A stretch of DNA of 56,582 nt from Tahibacter caeni (GCF_024609805.1 NZ_JANFVR010000002.1:1-56582); one strand, 5' to 3'. Shown: positions 22,395 through 31,397, counted from the first letter of the stretch. The notes: generated by a model not told the origin, from the letters alone. Program-made: numbers and translations.

Positions 22395-23233
22395 TGCGCG
22401 TCGCCGTGACCGGTGCCAGCGGCTTCGTCGGCAAGGCCGCCGTCGCCGAGCTGCTGCGGCGCGGCGTCGAGGTCCTCGCCGTGTCCCGAAAGCCGCCCGA
22501 AGGCACGCTCCCGCGCGGCTTGTCCTATTGCGTGCTCGACATCGCTGCGCCGCCGCCGCGGCTGTTCGATCGGCTGGGGCGGCCGGACGTTCTTCTGCAC
22601 CTGGCCTGGGACGGCCTGCCGAACTATCGCGCCGAGCGTCACGTCGCCGAAGAACTGCCGCGACAGCTGGCGTTCCTGCGGCGCTGCGCCGGCGAGGGGC
22701 TGCAGCGCCTCGTCGTTTCCGGCACCTGCCTCGAATACGGCCTGCAGGAGGGCTGCCTCGCCGAGAATCTGCCGGCGCAGCCGACGACGGCGTATGCGCT
22801 GGCGAAGGACCACCTGCGCATCGCACTGGATGCGCTCGCCCGCGAAACCTCGCTGCGCACGAGCTGGCTGCGTCTGTTCTACCTCTACGGCGAAGGCCAG
22901 GCGTCGACGTCGCTGTATTCGCAGCTGCGTGCCGCCGTCGCGCGCGGCGATGCGCGCTTTGCGATGTCCCCGGGCGACCAGCGACGAGACTTCCAGCCGC
23001 TGACGGCGGCGGCGGCGCAGATTGCGGCGGTCGCGCTCCATGCCTCGGCGGAAGGCGTCGTCAACATCTGCAGCGGCCGGCCGACCGCGGTCGTCGACCT
23101 CGTGCGGCAATGGCTGCAGGAATGGGGCGCGCGGATCGAACTCGACTGCGGTGTGTATGATTATCCCGATTACGAGCCGCGTGAGTTCTGGGGAGACCGG
23201 CGCCGGCTAGACACCCTGCTGGGGACGGCATGA
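22394..23233 (+). CDS. NAD(P)-dependent sugar epimerase/reductase
   Basis: This 279-residue extended short-chain dehydrogenase has TGASGFVGKAA at the N-terminus, VVSGTCLEYG mid-protein and YALAK as the YxxxK catalytic pair. It is shorter than most 4-epimerases and resembles the 4-ketoreductases that finish deoxysugar pathways. In this operon it would reduce the 4-keto group of the C-methylated CDP-sugar. The start shares one base with the upstream stop (TGATG). Stereochemistry cannot be predicted. Confidence 0.85.
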   Translation: MRVAVTGASGFVGKAAVAELLRRGVEVLAVSRKPPEGTLPRGLSYCVLDIAAPPPRLFDRLGRPDVLLHLAWDGLPNYRAERHVAEELPRQLAFLRRCAGEGLQRLVVSGTCLEYGLQEGCLAENLPAQPTTAYALAKDHLRIALDALARETSLRTSWLRLFYLYGEGQASTSLYSQLRAAVARGDARFAMSPGDQRRDFQPLTAAAAQIAAVALHASAEGVVNICSGRPTAVVDLVRQWLQEWGARIELDCGVYDYPDYEPREFWGDRRRLDTLLGTA

Positions 23234-24297
23234 GCGCGCGCGAACTGATCCGCATCGAACAACTTCCCGTATACCAGAACAAGATGTTCGACACCGTCGC
23301 CGCCGCGCTGGCCTGCCCGCGCGGCGACGTCGTGCTGGTGCAGGATCCGGCCAGCGGCCTCGTAGCCAATGCGGCCTTTGACCCCGACCTGCTGCAGTAC
23401 GACGACAGCTATCAGAACGAGCAGGGCCATTCGGCCGTGTTCCGCAGTCATCTCGACGAGGTCCTCGGCGTGCTGGCGCGGCATTTCCGCGGCGCCCGCG
23501 TGCTGGAAATCGGCTGCGGCAAGGGAGATTTCGTCGACAGCCTGCGTCATGCGGGCTACGACGCGCGCGGCGTGGATCCCGCCTACGAAGGCGATTCACC
23601 GTACATCGTCAAGGCGCATTTCGCGCCGGCGCTCGGCCTGACCGGCGACGCCGTCGTCATGCGCCACGTGCTCGAGCACATTCCGGCTCCGCGGGATTTT
23701 CTCGAGACCGTGCGCGAGGCCAACGGCGGCCGCGGCCTGATCTACATCGAAGTGCCCTGTTTCGACTGGATACTCGAGCGCCGGGCCTGGTTCGACGTGT
23801 TCTATGAACATGTGAACTATTTCAGGATCGAGGATTTCCGCCGCCTGTTCGGCCGCGTCGTGGAGGCCGGTCATGTCTTCGGCGGGCAGTACATCTACGT
23901 CGTGGCCGATCTCGCGAGCCTGCGCGATCCGGCTTCCGCGGAGCTCCCGGTGCCGGCCGCGCTGGCTCCCCCGCAGGATTTCCGGGGCAGCGTCGAACGA
24001 TGTCTCGCCCGCCTGCGGCCGGGTCAGCGCGCGGTCTGGGGCGCGGCGGCCAAGGGTGTCATGTTCTCGCATCATCTGCGCCTGCGCGGCGAGTATCTGG
24101 ACTTCGCGATCGACATCAACCCTGCCAAGCAGGGCCGCTTCCTCGCGGTCAGCGCGCTGCCGGTGCTCGCTCCGTCGGCGGCGCTCGCGCAGTTGCAGCC
24201 GGGCGCCAACATCATCGTGATGAACTCCAATTATCTCGACGAGATCCAGCGTGCGGCCGGTCCCCATTTCAACTATGTAGCATTGGATCAGACATGA
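23230..24297 (+). CDS. Class I SAM-dependent methyltransferase with a C-methyltransferase-like C-terminal domain
   Basis: The 355-residue product has a SAM-binding motif VLEIGCGKGDF at about residues 90-100 and VMRHVLEHIPAPRDF after it. The C-terminal domain resembles that of the sugar C-methyltransferase two genes upstream (YEHVNYF, AVWGAAAKGVMF, DINPAKQGRFLAVS). It lacks the N-terminal zinc region of that protein. Substrate is unknown; a sugar or a glycan in the same pathway is likely. The ATG overlaps the previous stop (ATGA). Confidence 0.85.
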   Translation: MSARELIRIEQLPVYQNKMFDTVAAALACPRGDVVLVQDPASGLVANAAFDPDLLQYDDSYQNEQGHSAVFRSHLDEVLGVLARHFRGARVLEIGCGKGDFVDSLRHAGYDARGVDPAYEGDSPYIVKAHFAPALGLTGDAVVMRHVLEHIPAPRDFLETVREANGGRGLIYIEVPCFDWILERRAWFDVFYEHVNYFRIEDFRRLFGRVVEAGHVFGGQYIYVVADLASLRDPASAELPVPAALAPPQDFRGSVERCLARLRPGQRAVWGAAAKGVMFSHHLRLRGEYLDFAIDINPAKQGRFLAVSALPVLAPSAALAQLQPGANIIVMNSNYLDEIQRAAGPHFNYVALDQT

Positions 24298-25094
24298 GCG
24301 ATTTTCCCGCAGAGTCACGCCGGCGCATCGAGGCGATACGCGGCAATGCCGCGCTGCAGTCCAAGGCGCAGGCTCTGATGCAGAGCTCGATCGAAGCGAG
24401 CTATTCCTACAATTTCTTCTGGCAGGGCCGGCCGATCATCCAGTATCCCCAGGATATGGTCGCGCTGCAGGAACTGGTCTGGAACGTGCGCCCCGACCTG
24501 ATCGTCGAGACCGGCATCGCTCACGGCGGCTCGCTGATCCTCAGCGCCTCGCTGCTCGCGCTGCTGGACTACTGCGATGCCGCACAGAGCGGCGAACTGC
24601 TCGACCCGCGCCAGCCCAGACGCAGCGTGCTCGGCGTCGACATCGACATACGCGCGCACAACCGCAGCGCGATCGAGGCGCATCCGCTCGCCGGCCGCAT
24701 CCGCATGCTGCAGGGTTCGTCGACGGATCAGGCCATCGTCAGCCAGGTCGCCGCCGCCGCCGCCGGCAAGCGCGTGCTGGTCTGCCTCGACTCCAATCAC
24801 ACGCACGAACACGTGCTCGCCGAACTCGAGGCCTATGCCCCGCTGGTGTCGCCGGGAAGCTATTGCGTCGTGTTCGACAGCATCGTGGAGGATCTGCCCG
24901 CAGACGCCTATCCGGAGCGTCCCTGGAGCGTCGGCGACAATCCGAAGACGGCGCTGCACGAATACCTGCGCCGGCTGGAAAGCGAAGGTCGCCGCGCGGC
25001 CGACGGCGCACCGCTGCGCCTGGAGATCGACCGCGAGATCGAAGGCAAGCTGCTGCTGACCGTCGCGCCCGACGGCTACCTGCGCCGGGTCTGA
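24294..25094 (+). CDS. CmcI-like (cephalosporin hydroxylase family) methyltransferase
   Basis: This 266-residue protein belongs to the family named after CmcI, whose members outside antibiotic producers occur mainly in surface-glycan loci. Recognisable parts are IVETGIAHGGSLILSA (about 68-83, SAM-binding), VLGVDIDIRAHNR and LVCLDSNHTHEHVLAEL, then PWSVGDNPKTALHEYL. I infer O-methylation of a sugar in the glycan; there is no reason to connect it with cephalosporin. It is the last gene of the plus-strand operon and ends five bases from the convergent YbhN-like gene. Confidence 0.85.
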   Translation: MSDFPAESRRRIEAIRGNAALQSKAQALMQSSIEASYSYNFFWQGRPIIQYPQDMVALQELVWNVRPDLIVETGIAHGGSLILSASLLALLDYCDAAQSGELLDPRQPRRSVLGVDIDIRAHNRSAIEAHPLAGRIRMLQGSSTDQAIVSQVAAAAAGKRVLVCLDSNHTHEHVLAELEAYAPLVSPGSYCVVFDSIVEDLPADAYPERPWSVGDNPKTALHEYLRRLESEGRRAADGAPLRLEIDREIEGKLLLTVAPDGYLRRV

Positions 25095-25099
25095 GCGCT

Positions 25100-26011
25100 T
25101 CAGCCGTCCTGCGCGTCGCGGCGGCGCAGCGCGCGCACGGTCAGATAGAGCGCATAGGCGAGCAGGTCGGCGCCGAGCACGGCCGCGCGGAAGCCCGCGG
25201 CCAGCACGACCGTGTCGACGAACGGCGTTCCGGCGCCGTCGCGCAGCAGCGCCGCGATCGACACTTCGAACACGCCGAGTCCCTGCGGCGCGAGCACCAT
25301 CGCGAAGCCGGCCGCCCAGGACAGCAGATAGGCGGCCGCGACCACCGGCAGGGAAGGCGCGTCAGCCGGCAGCGGAAAGGCGTTCCAATAGCCGCAGAAC
25401 GCGAGCGCGGCCGTGATCCAGAACCCGAGCATGACCGCGGCTGCGCGGGCGTAGGTCGCCCAGGTCGGCGGCGCGCCGGAGGACAACAGCCGGTGGCGCA
25501 GCACGAACGGAATTCCGGCCAGCAGCACCAGGCCCAGCGCGAGTGCCGCGCCGGCGGCGGCTCCGCCGCGGCCGAACAGCAGCAGGCCGCCGCCGCCGAG
25601 CGCAGCGGCCAGCGCGACCGGCAAGGCGTTCTCGATCGCGACGAGAACGGTGAGCTGCGCACGCGTCGCTCCGGCCGCGCTGTAGTCGGCCACCCGCGAC
25701 ACGGTGTGCCAGATGCCGCCCGGCAGGTAGCGTGCGGGCAGCCGGCTCGCATGAATGGCCAGCGCCTTGCGATAGCTCAGGTGCACGCCGCCGGCGCCGA
25801 GCACGACCCAGGCCAGGGCCGGCGCGATCAGATGCGAAACCGCCCACAGCAGCGTCGCGGCGATGAAGAACGGCCATTGCGCCTGGCGCAAGGTGTCCTC
25901 GACGATGCCGCGCGCGCTCCACGCGGCGGCCAGCAGGAACAGCGCGGCGAGCGGCGTGAACACCGCGCGCAGCGGGCGCAGCATCCGGCGCAAGGTGTCG
26001 GTCGACATCAT
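25100..26011 (-). CDS. YbhN/LPG-synthase-TM-like integral membrane protein
   Basis: The 303-residue protein has about eight hydrophobic segments and the family motif ASRLPARYLPGGIWHTVSR. It also carries APQGLGVFE, seen in the membrane domain of lysylphosphatidylglycerol synthases and in stand-alone YbhN-type proteins. No aminoacyl-transfer domain is present. Such proteins often sit next to glycosyltransferases, and a lipid-flipping role is suspected for the family but not shown. The ATG at 26011 overlaps the glycosyltransferase stop (ATGA). It ends the minus-strand operon that begins with the pilin gene. Confidence 0.8.
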   Translation of the reverse strand: MMSTDTLRRMLRPLRAVFTPLAALFLLAAAWSARGIVEDTLRQAQWPFFIAATLLWAVSHLIAPALAWVVLGAGGVHLSYRKALAIHASRLPARYLPGGIWHTVSRVADYSAAGATRAQLTVLVAIENALPVALAAALGGGGLLLFGRGGAAAGAALALGLVLLAGIPFVLRHRLLSSGAPPTWATYARAAAVMLGFWITAALAFCGYWNAFPLPADAPSLPVVAAAYLLSWAAGFAMVLAPQGLGVFEVSIAALLRDGAGTPFVDTVVLAAGFRAAVLGADLLAYALYLTVRALRRRDAQDG

Positions 26012-26880
26012 CCGGCGCCGGGCCGGCGCCGCCCGACCAGATAGCGCAGCGCGAGACTCGGCGCCAAGGTCGCCAATGTCGCGATCTTGTCGGCCGCGCC
26101 CAGCGGCGAACGCAGCACGACGCCGCAGAGCGCCAGCGGCAGACGTACCAGCGGAAAGAGCTTGGACAGGCGCGAACGGCTGATGCCGGATTCCGCGCTC
26201 GCGTAGCGCCGGATCTTGTCGTCGTGGTGGGTTTCGTCGCGGATCTCGCGCCGCGACCAGACCGCCGCCGGCGCGTGCAGGAAATCGCCGTGCAGCACGA
26301 GTTCCGACAGCAACACGAGGTCGCCGCCGACGAGATTCGGCAGCGGACGGCAGGCACGCAGTCGGCTCAGCCGCATCACGCCCATGATCGGATGCATGTT
26401 GCCCCAGAGCACGGTGAAGAAGCGTCCTGCCGCGGCCATGCCGCGCGTGTCGCTCCAGCCCGACTCGCGCGGCAGCGGCGCGCCGTCGGGACCTATCCAG
26501 CGGGAACTGCCGAACGCGAGGCTAGCCTGCGGATGCGTCTGCAGCAGCGCCACGCATTCGCGCACGAAATTGGCGGTCCAGAGATCGTGACCGCCGGCCC
26601 ACAGGAAATAGTCTCCGCGCGCGAGGTCGGCGGCGCGGCGGAAATTGGCGATGACGCCGATGTTCGTCGCGGAGCGCTCATAGCGCAGGCGCGGATCTTC
26701 CGCGGCATGGCGCCGCACGATCTCGCCGGTGGCATCGGTGGATGCGTTGTCGCAGACGATGATTTCGAGGTTGGGCCAGTCGATGGCGCGCAGCGAGCGC
26801 AGCGCTTCGTCGATGAAGCGTTCCTCGTTGTAGATCGGCAGCCCTATGCTGACCAGCGCAGGCGATGCGGTTGCGTTCAA
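26008..26880 (-). CDS. Family 2 glycosyltransferase, soluble type
   Basis: This 290-residue GT-A protein starts VSIGLPIYNEERFIDEAL and has IIVCDNASTDATGEIV (nucleotide-binding aspartate). It lacks membrane spans apart from weak hydrophobic stretches near the C-terminus. Where most relatives have a DXD metal motif it reads WAGGHD, the variant also seen in WAxxDD-type enzymes, so metal use may differ. It would build or extend a glycan, possibly the one moved by the neighbouring GT-C proteins. It begins 28 bases after the upstream gene. Confidence 0.85.
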   Translation of the reverse strand: MNATASPALVSIGLPIYNEERFIDEALRSLRAIDWPNLEIIVCDNASTDATGEIVRRHAAEDPRLRYERSATNIGVIANFRRAADLARGDYFLWAGGHDLWTANFVRECVALLQTHPQASLAFGSSRWIGPDGAPLPRESGWSDTRGMAAAGRFFTVLWGNMHPIMGVMRLSRLRACRPLPNLVGGDLVLLSELVLHGDFLHAPAAVWSRREIRDETHHDDKIRRYASAESGISRSRLSKLFPLVRLPLALCGVVLRSPLGAADKIATLATLAPSLALRYLVGRRRPGAG

Positions 26881-26908
26881 GCGATTGCTCCTGTCGGTGC
26901 GGCTGCGC

Positions 26909-28861
26909 TCATTGTGGCGGCGAGTCTTCCGCGCGGCGCGCCTCGAGGCGCTGCACGAGCAGGTCGGCCTTTCCGCGATACTGGTCGAACCGCCCGAGGC
27001 GACGCAGCGCGTCGATCTGCCGTTGCGCCTCGCCGTAGCGGCCGAGCGCTATCAGCAGGCGGGCGAAATTCTCGCGATGCTGAGGCTCGCGCGGCGCCAG
27101 CTCGATGGCTTCCTGCATCAGGCCCAGGGCGAGCGTAGCGTCGTTAAGCTCGTTGAGCACGTAGTTGGCGTAGACGCTCAGCAGGTTCGCTTGCGGTCCG
27201 TGGCTCAGCGCCGTCGCGAACACGGCGACCATCTCCGCGGGTGGCAGCTCGCAGACGTTTTCGACCGCGCAGTCGGTCAGCGCGCCGAGGGCGGCGACGT
27301 CCTGAGGGCCGGCGGCGCGGCGCTCGAGCTTGGCGCGCATCTGCTGCCACCACTGCGGATCGACCGGCCGTTTCTCGCGCATAGCGAAGATGATCGACCC
27401 CTGTTCGGCCAGGATGCTGCCGCCGGGAGCCGCGCGCGCGCGTTCCAGCGCATCGAGCACGCGCTCGGCCGATATCGTTTCCGGCGCGCGCATCCGCACG
27501 GCCATCAGCGCATAGGCCAGCGCGAACTGCGCCCGCGGCGACTGCGGATGTTTGGCGGCTTCGCTGACGGCGAAGCGCAGCGGATCGCTCCACTCGCGCG
27601 CGCGCATGTGGGTGACCGCCGCGCCGAACACGAGCAGGACCAGCGCCAGCCCGACGCCCGCGCGCCGTGCCGTTCGGCCGGACGGGGCGATCAGCAGCAG
27701 ATCGGCGAGAACGAGGAGCGCGCCCAGCGACGCAAAATAATTGCGGTGCTCGAACATGAGCTCGAGCGGGATCACGGTCGCCGTGATCAGCTGCGCGCCG
27801 AGAAACCATTGCAGGCCGAGCGCCGTCAGCGGCCGGCGCCGGATCAGCGCCAGGGATGCGGCGGCCAGCGCGCCGATGCCGATCACGGCCGGCAACGTCG
27901 CCGGCGGCTGCAGCAGGCCGCGCGAGATGGGGTAGTCGTCGTGATAGAGGCTCAGTTGCGACGGTTCCGGCACGACGGTCCAGCGCAGATAGTCGAGCAC
28001 GATGCGTGCTTCGCTGAGCAGCCGTTCGGTCAGCGTGAAATCGCGTGTCGCCCAGACCGAGGGGTTCAGCATCTTCGGCAACAGCCAGAACGCGCCGGCG
28101 ACGGCGGGTATCACCAGCAATGCGACGAACACGGCGGCGATGCGCCGGTCGATGCGGCCATCGGCGCGACGCAGACCGAACAGCACGAGATCGGCGCTGG
28201 CGGCATACAGCGGCAGCAGCGCCGCCGACTCTTTCGCGAGCAATCCCGCTGCTGCGCCGCCGGCCAGGGCGAACACGGGCAGCGCGATGCCGCCGCGGCC
28301 CGCGCGCAGGCGTTGGCGCCCGATCAGATAGAGCAGCAGTCCGCCGAACACGAACAGGTGGCAGAGGCTCTCCATGCGCTGCACGACGAACAGGACAGCC
28401 ATGACGTTGATCGGCGCCAGTCCCCAGGCCGCCGCGGTCCACAGGGCCGGCAGCCGCGCATCCTGCTGCGGTGCGAGCAGGCCGATCACGCGACGGACGA
28501 TCGCGAAGACCAGCACCGTGTTGAGCAGATGCAGCAGCAGGTTGCCGGCCTTCATCCACCACGGATCCAGGCCGAACAGGACGTGGTTGGCGGCGAAGGT
28601 CAGCATGGTGAGCGGACGCTGCAGGTCGCTCGCCGGCGACGAAAACGCGGCGGCCGACCAGTCGGCCCAGTTCAGCGTCGTGACGTGCAGCGTCACGTTA
28701 TTGACGATGTTGGGAAAATCGTCGAAGGCATAGCCGCCGGCCAGGCCGGGCAGATAGATCAGCACGATCAGCACGAGCAGCGCCGGCACGAGCGCCCGGG
28801 ACGGATTCGGTGCTGCGACGGATGGCCGGGCAGGTGCGTTGTCGAAAGAGTCTGCCGGCAT
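26909..28861 (-). CDS. TMTC-like GT-C membrane protein with helical-repeat tail (paralogue 1)
   Basis: The 650-residue product has about ten or more hydrophobic spans and then a soluble C-terminal region (about 470-650) with TPR-like helices. After the first span comes FDD at residues 46-48 (GYAFDDFPN), matching the acidic pair of GT-C enzymes in their first periplasmic loop. RPLTMLTF, NLLLHLLNTVLVF and EHRNY follow. This layout resembles eukaryotic TMTC O-mannosyltransferases and their many bacterial relatives of unknown role. Its paralogue lies 13 bases upstream and the pilin gene just before that. A pilin O-glycosyltransferase is my best guess. Confidence 0.7.
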   Translation of the reverse strand: MPADSFDNAPARPSVAAPNPSRALVPALLVLIVLIYLPGLAGGYAFDDFPNIVNNVTLHVTTLNWADWSAAAFSSPASDLQRPLTMLTFAANHVLFGLDPWWMKAGNLLLHLLNTVLVFAIVRRVIGLLAPQQDARLPALWTAAAWGLAPINVMAVLFVVQRMESLCHLFVFGGLLLYLIGRQRLRAGRGGIALPVFALAGGAAAGLLAKESAALLPLYAASADLVLFGLRRADGRIDRRIAAVFVALLVIPAVAGAFWLLPKMLNPSVWATRDFTLTERLLSEARIVLDYLRWTVVPEPSQLSLYHDDYPISRGLLQPPATLPAVIGIGALAAASLALIRRRPLTALGLQWFLGAQLITATVIPLELMFEHRNYFASLGALLVLADLLLIAPSGRTARRAGVGLALVLLVFGAAVTHMRAREWSDPLRFAVSEAAKHPQSPRAQFALAYALMAVRMRAPETISAERVLDALERARAAPGGSILAEQGSIIFAMREKRPVDPQWWQQMRAKLERRAAGPQDVAALGALTDCAVENVCELPPAEMVAVFATALSHGPQANLLSVYANYVLNELNDATLALGLMQEAIELAPREPQHRENFARLLIALGRYGEAQRQIDALRRLGRFDQYRGKADLLVQRLEARRAEDSPPQ

Positions 28862-28874
28862 CAGAAGGGCATGT

Positions 28875-30872
28875 TCACGGTTTGGCTTCTGGCGCCGCGG
28901 CGTCGAGATCGCTCTGCAGCACGCCGCGCAGATGATCCAGTTCGTTGCACCAATAGCCCTGCTTGACCAGCAGCCAGTTGTGCACGGTCACCATCGAATA
29001 GCCGTTCCAGATCCAGTCCGGCGATTTCATCAGTGCGTCGGCGCGGTCGAGGTGGCGCAGTCCCTGGGCCGGAAAGCCATTCTGGCCGAGTTCCGCCGCC
29101 TGGGCCATGGCCGCATGCGGGCCGGGCTTGGCGTCGAGCGCCGCGTTGAACTCGGTCAGCGCGAGGTCGCCGTCGCGGCGGATCAGCGCGATGCGGGCGC
29201 GCAGATAGTGCAGGTCCTGGCGTCGTCCGGCGCTCGCCATGCCGCGCGGATTCGACTCCGCCGCCGCGAGCAGCCGTTCCATGACGGACAGGTCGAGTCC
29301 CGGGCAGGCGCCGCTCGCGGCGAACGCCAGGCTCGGCTCGAACCATTCGAACCCCATGCGACCGACATCGCGCGCTTCGCGCAGCGACCGTTCGGCCCGG
29401 TCCAGATCCTCGGCGCCGACGCCGCCGAGCCGGCACCGGGCGCCGATCAGGTTCAACGACAGTTGCAGATCGTCGGGTTGCCGCTGCAGCGCGCGCTGCA
29501 GTCGCCGTGCCGCCGCCGCCGGATCGCCGCGCGCGATCTCGATCTGCGCCGCGTTGGCTTGTGCGCGGGCCGAATCCGGATTGCGGTAGGCCCAGAGCAA
29601 ACCCTGGTCCTCGACGTTGCCCCAGGGTGCGGCGCCGAGTCGGGTCAGCATCGTGAGGCCGAGCGGCAGCACTACCGCCAACAGGCGGCGGACGAACCGC
29701 ACCGAAACCGCCGGCGAGCAAAGCCACAGCGCGAGCGGCCAGAACATCGGCAGCGTCGGCACGTAGTTGCGGTGTTCGAAATACATCTCCAGCGGCACGA
29801 CCGTGGATTCGATCAGATGGCCGGCGAAGAAAAACAGCACGGCCAGCGCCCAGGTCGGCTGCCGGCGCCGCAGCAGCCAGGCGCCGACGAGCAGCGCGAG
29901 CAGCACCAACGCACTGAACAGAGTGCTCGCCGGATCGAGCCAGCCGCGGGATATGCGCAGCGAGTCGTTGAACAGACCGACCGAATAGGGATGCGGCAGC
30001 CAGAGCTGCTGCAGATAGTCGAGCAGCACGCGGTTCTGCGTCAGCAGACGCTCGCCGAGCGTCCAGGATCGATAGGGGAGGCCGTGGCTCAGCCCTGTGT
30101 AAGCGTTGGCGCCCAGCCACAGCAGGACGGCGAGGGTGGGCAGGCCGAGAACGATCCATTGCCAGCGCCGCCAGCGCAGGGCTTGCGCCGGCGCCAGCGG
30201 TTCGGCGCGCGCGAGCAGGATGCGTTCGACCAGCCAGGCCAGCAGCGGCAGCAGCGCGCCGTTGCCCTTGCTCAGGGTGGCCAGCACGGTCATTGCGCCT
30301 ATCCAGGCGGTCGCTTCGGTCAGCGCATGCGCCGCGCCGTGCGCGAGCTTCGTGCGCGCGTGCACGAAGCCGATCAGGCCGATCAGCATGAAGGTCGCCG
30401 GCAGCATGGCTTCGCGCTGCACGACGTAGAGCGTCGTGGAAACCATCAGCGGATGCAGCAGCCACAGCGCTGCGGCCAGCACGGCGGCCGTATCGGCGGC
30501 GGCGCGGCCCTGCATGTCGGCACCGCGCAGGCGGCGGCCCAGCTGGGTCAGGAACACGGCGAGCAGTACCGCGTTGCCCAGGTGCAGCAGCACGTTCGTG
30601 CGCTTGAACGGGTAGGGATCGGCAGGCCAGTTCTGCGCGTCGAGCAGGAAACTCAGCAGCGCGACCGGGCGCCCGGTGGTGTCGGCCGAACCGCTGGTGA
30701 TGTAGCGCCAGAACGTCGGCGCGTCGTCGACGCGGCCATACGTGCCCAGCGCCGTCAGGTTGATGTAGTCGTCGAACAGGAAACCGCCGCCGAGCCCGGG
30801 CATATAGGCCCACCAGCCGAGCAGCAGCGCAGCGAGCAGCAGCAATACGGCGCGGTAGTGGCGTGGCGGCAT
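28875..30872 (-). CDS. TMTC-like GT-C membrane protein with helical-repeat tail (paralogue 2)
   Basis: This 665-residue protein shares the architecture of the next gene. It has FDD at residues 33-35 (FLFDDYINL), RPVALLSF, NVLLHLGNAVLL, YVVQREAML and EHRNYVPTL, then a soluble helical tail from about residue 440. The tail contains several cysteines (ARCRLGG, SGACPG, YWCNELDHL), perhaps forming disulphides outside the membrane. The start at 30872 lacks a clear ribosome site and lies only 22 bases beyond the pilin terminator, so it probably depends on read-through from the pilin promoter. Function is inferred as for its paralogue. Confidence 0.7.
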   Translation of the reverse strand: MPPRHYRAVLLLLAALLLGWWAYMPGLGGGFLFDDYINLTALGTYGRVDDAPTFWRYITSGSADTTGRPVALLSFLLDAQNWPADPYPFKRTNVLLHLGNAVLLAVFLTQLGRRLRGADMQGRAAADTAAVLAAALWLLHPLMVSTTLYVVQREAMLPATFMLIGLIGFVHARTKLAHGAAHALTEATAWIGAMTVLATLSKGNGALLPLLAWLVERILLARAEPLAPAQALRWRRWQWIVLGLPTLAVLLWLGANAYTGLSHGLPYRSWTLGERLLTQNRVLLDYLQQLWLPHPYSVGLFNDSLRISRGWLDPASTLFSALVLLALLVGAWLLRRRQPTWALAVLFFFAGHLIESTVVPLEMYFEHRNYVPTLPMFWPLALWLCSPAVSVRFVRRLLAVVLPLGLTMLTRLGAAPWGNVEDQGLLWAYRNPDSARAQANAAQIEIARGDPAAAARRLQRALQRQPDDLQLSLNLIGARCRLGGVGAEDLDRAERSLREARDVGRMGFEWFEPSLAFAASGACPGLDLSVMERLLAAAESNPRGMASAGRRQDLHYLRARIALIRRDGDLALTEFNAALDAKPGPHAAMAQAAELGQNGFPAQGLRHLDRADALMKSPDWIWNGYSMVTVHNWLLVKQGYWCNELDHLRGVLQSDLDAAAPEAKP

Positions 30873-30894
30873 CGTAAGAAAGAAAACGGGCGGG

Positions 30895-30923
30895 AAAAAA
30901 AAGGGCCGCGGATGCGGCCCTTT
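30895..30923 (-). terminator. Rho-independent terminator after the first pilin gene
   Basis: Reading the minus strand, AAAGGGCCGC pairs with GCGGCCCTTT around the loop ATCC, and the T-run spans about eight bases. It ends 22 bases before the next gene of the same strand. It should let most transcripts stop after the pilin gene while a fraction reads into the membrane-protein genes. Confidence 0.9.
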
Positions 30924-30944
30924 CTTGACGACCCTGGGTCCGGA

Positions 30945-31397
30945 TTACGGACGGCAGATGGTCGGCAGGTACTTCGGATCGACGGTCGTGCCGGCGGCAG
31001 GCTTGCAGTTCCACTTCACCGAGCCCGTCGCGGTCACGGCCGAATAGGCCAGGACGGCGTTGTTGATCTTGGCGTTGGCCTCGTGCGGAGCGCCCGAGGA
31101 ATACGTCGCCAGGATCTTGCCGTTGGCGGCATTCAGCGAGATGACGTACTTGCCGACGATCGAGGTCGGCTGCGCCAGGCCGACCGAGGTGTTGCTGATC
31201 GCGAAGCGGCCGGTGTTGCTGTAGAACTCCGCCACGGCGGTCTTGGCGCCGTCGGACAGAACCGCACCTTCGGACACCTGCGAACGGATCAGGTAGTCCT
31301 GATAGGCCGGCAGGGCGATCGCGGCGAGGATGGCAATGATCGCGACGACGATCATCAGTTCGATAAGGGTAAAGCCCTTGCTCTTAATCACGTTCAT
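30945..31397 (-). CDS. pilA: Type IV major pilin (PilA-type prepilin)
   Basis: The 150-residue prepilin has a short basic leader (MNVIKSKG), PilD cleavage before F, E at mature position 5, and the hydrophobic helix [20 protein letters not shown]. The mature body is Ser/Thr rich ([20 protein letters not shown]). It ends with a disulphide-bounded loop formed by the cysteines in WNCKP and the final ICRP. A sigma-54 promoter lies about 130 bases upstream and a strong terminator follows. Both fit a highly expressed PilS/PilR-controlled major pilin. The second prepilin gene is close by. Confidence 0.95.
   Translation of the reverse strand: MNVIKSKGFTLIELMIVVAIIAILAAIALPAYQDYLIRSQVSEGAVLSDGAKTAVAEFYSNTGRFAISNTSVGLAQPTSIVGKYVISLNAANGKILATYSSGAPHEANAKINNAVLAYSAVTATGSVKWNCKPAAGTTVDPKYLPTICRP

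Noticed and set aside
18771-23233. 3,6-dideoxyhexose pathway (abequose, tyvelose, paratose type)
   Set aside because: The E1 dehydratase (ddhC) and its reductase (ddhD), needed to remove the 3-hydroxyl, are absent.
24294-25094. Cephalosporin biosynthesis gene
   Set aside because: The family name comes from CmcI; the neighbours are sugar genes and no beta-lactam genes are present.
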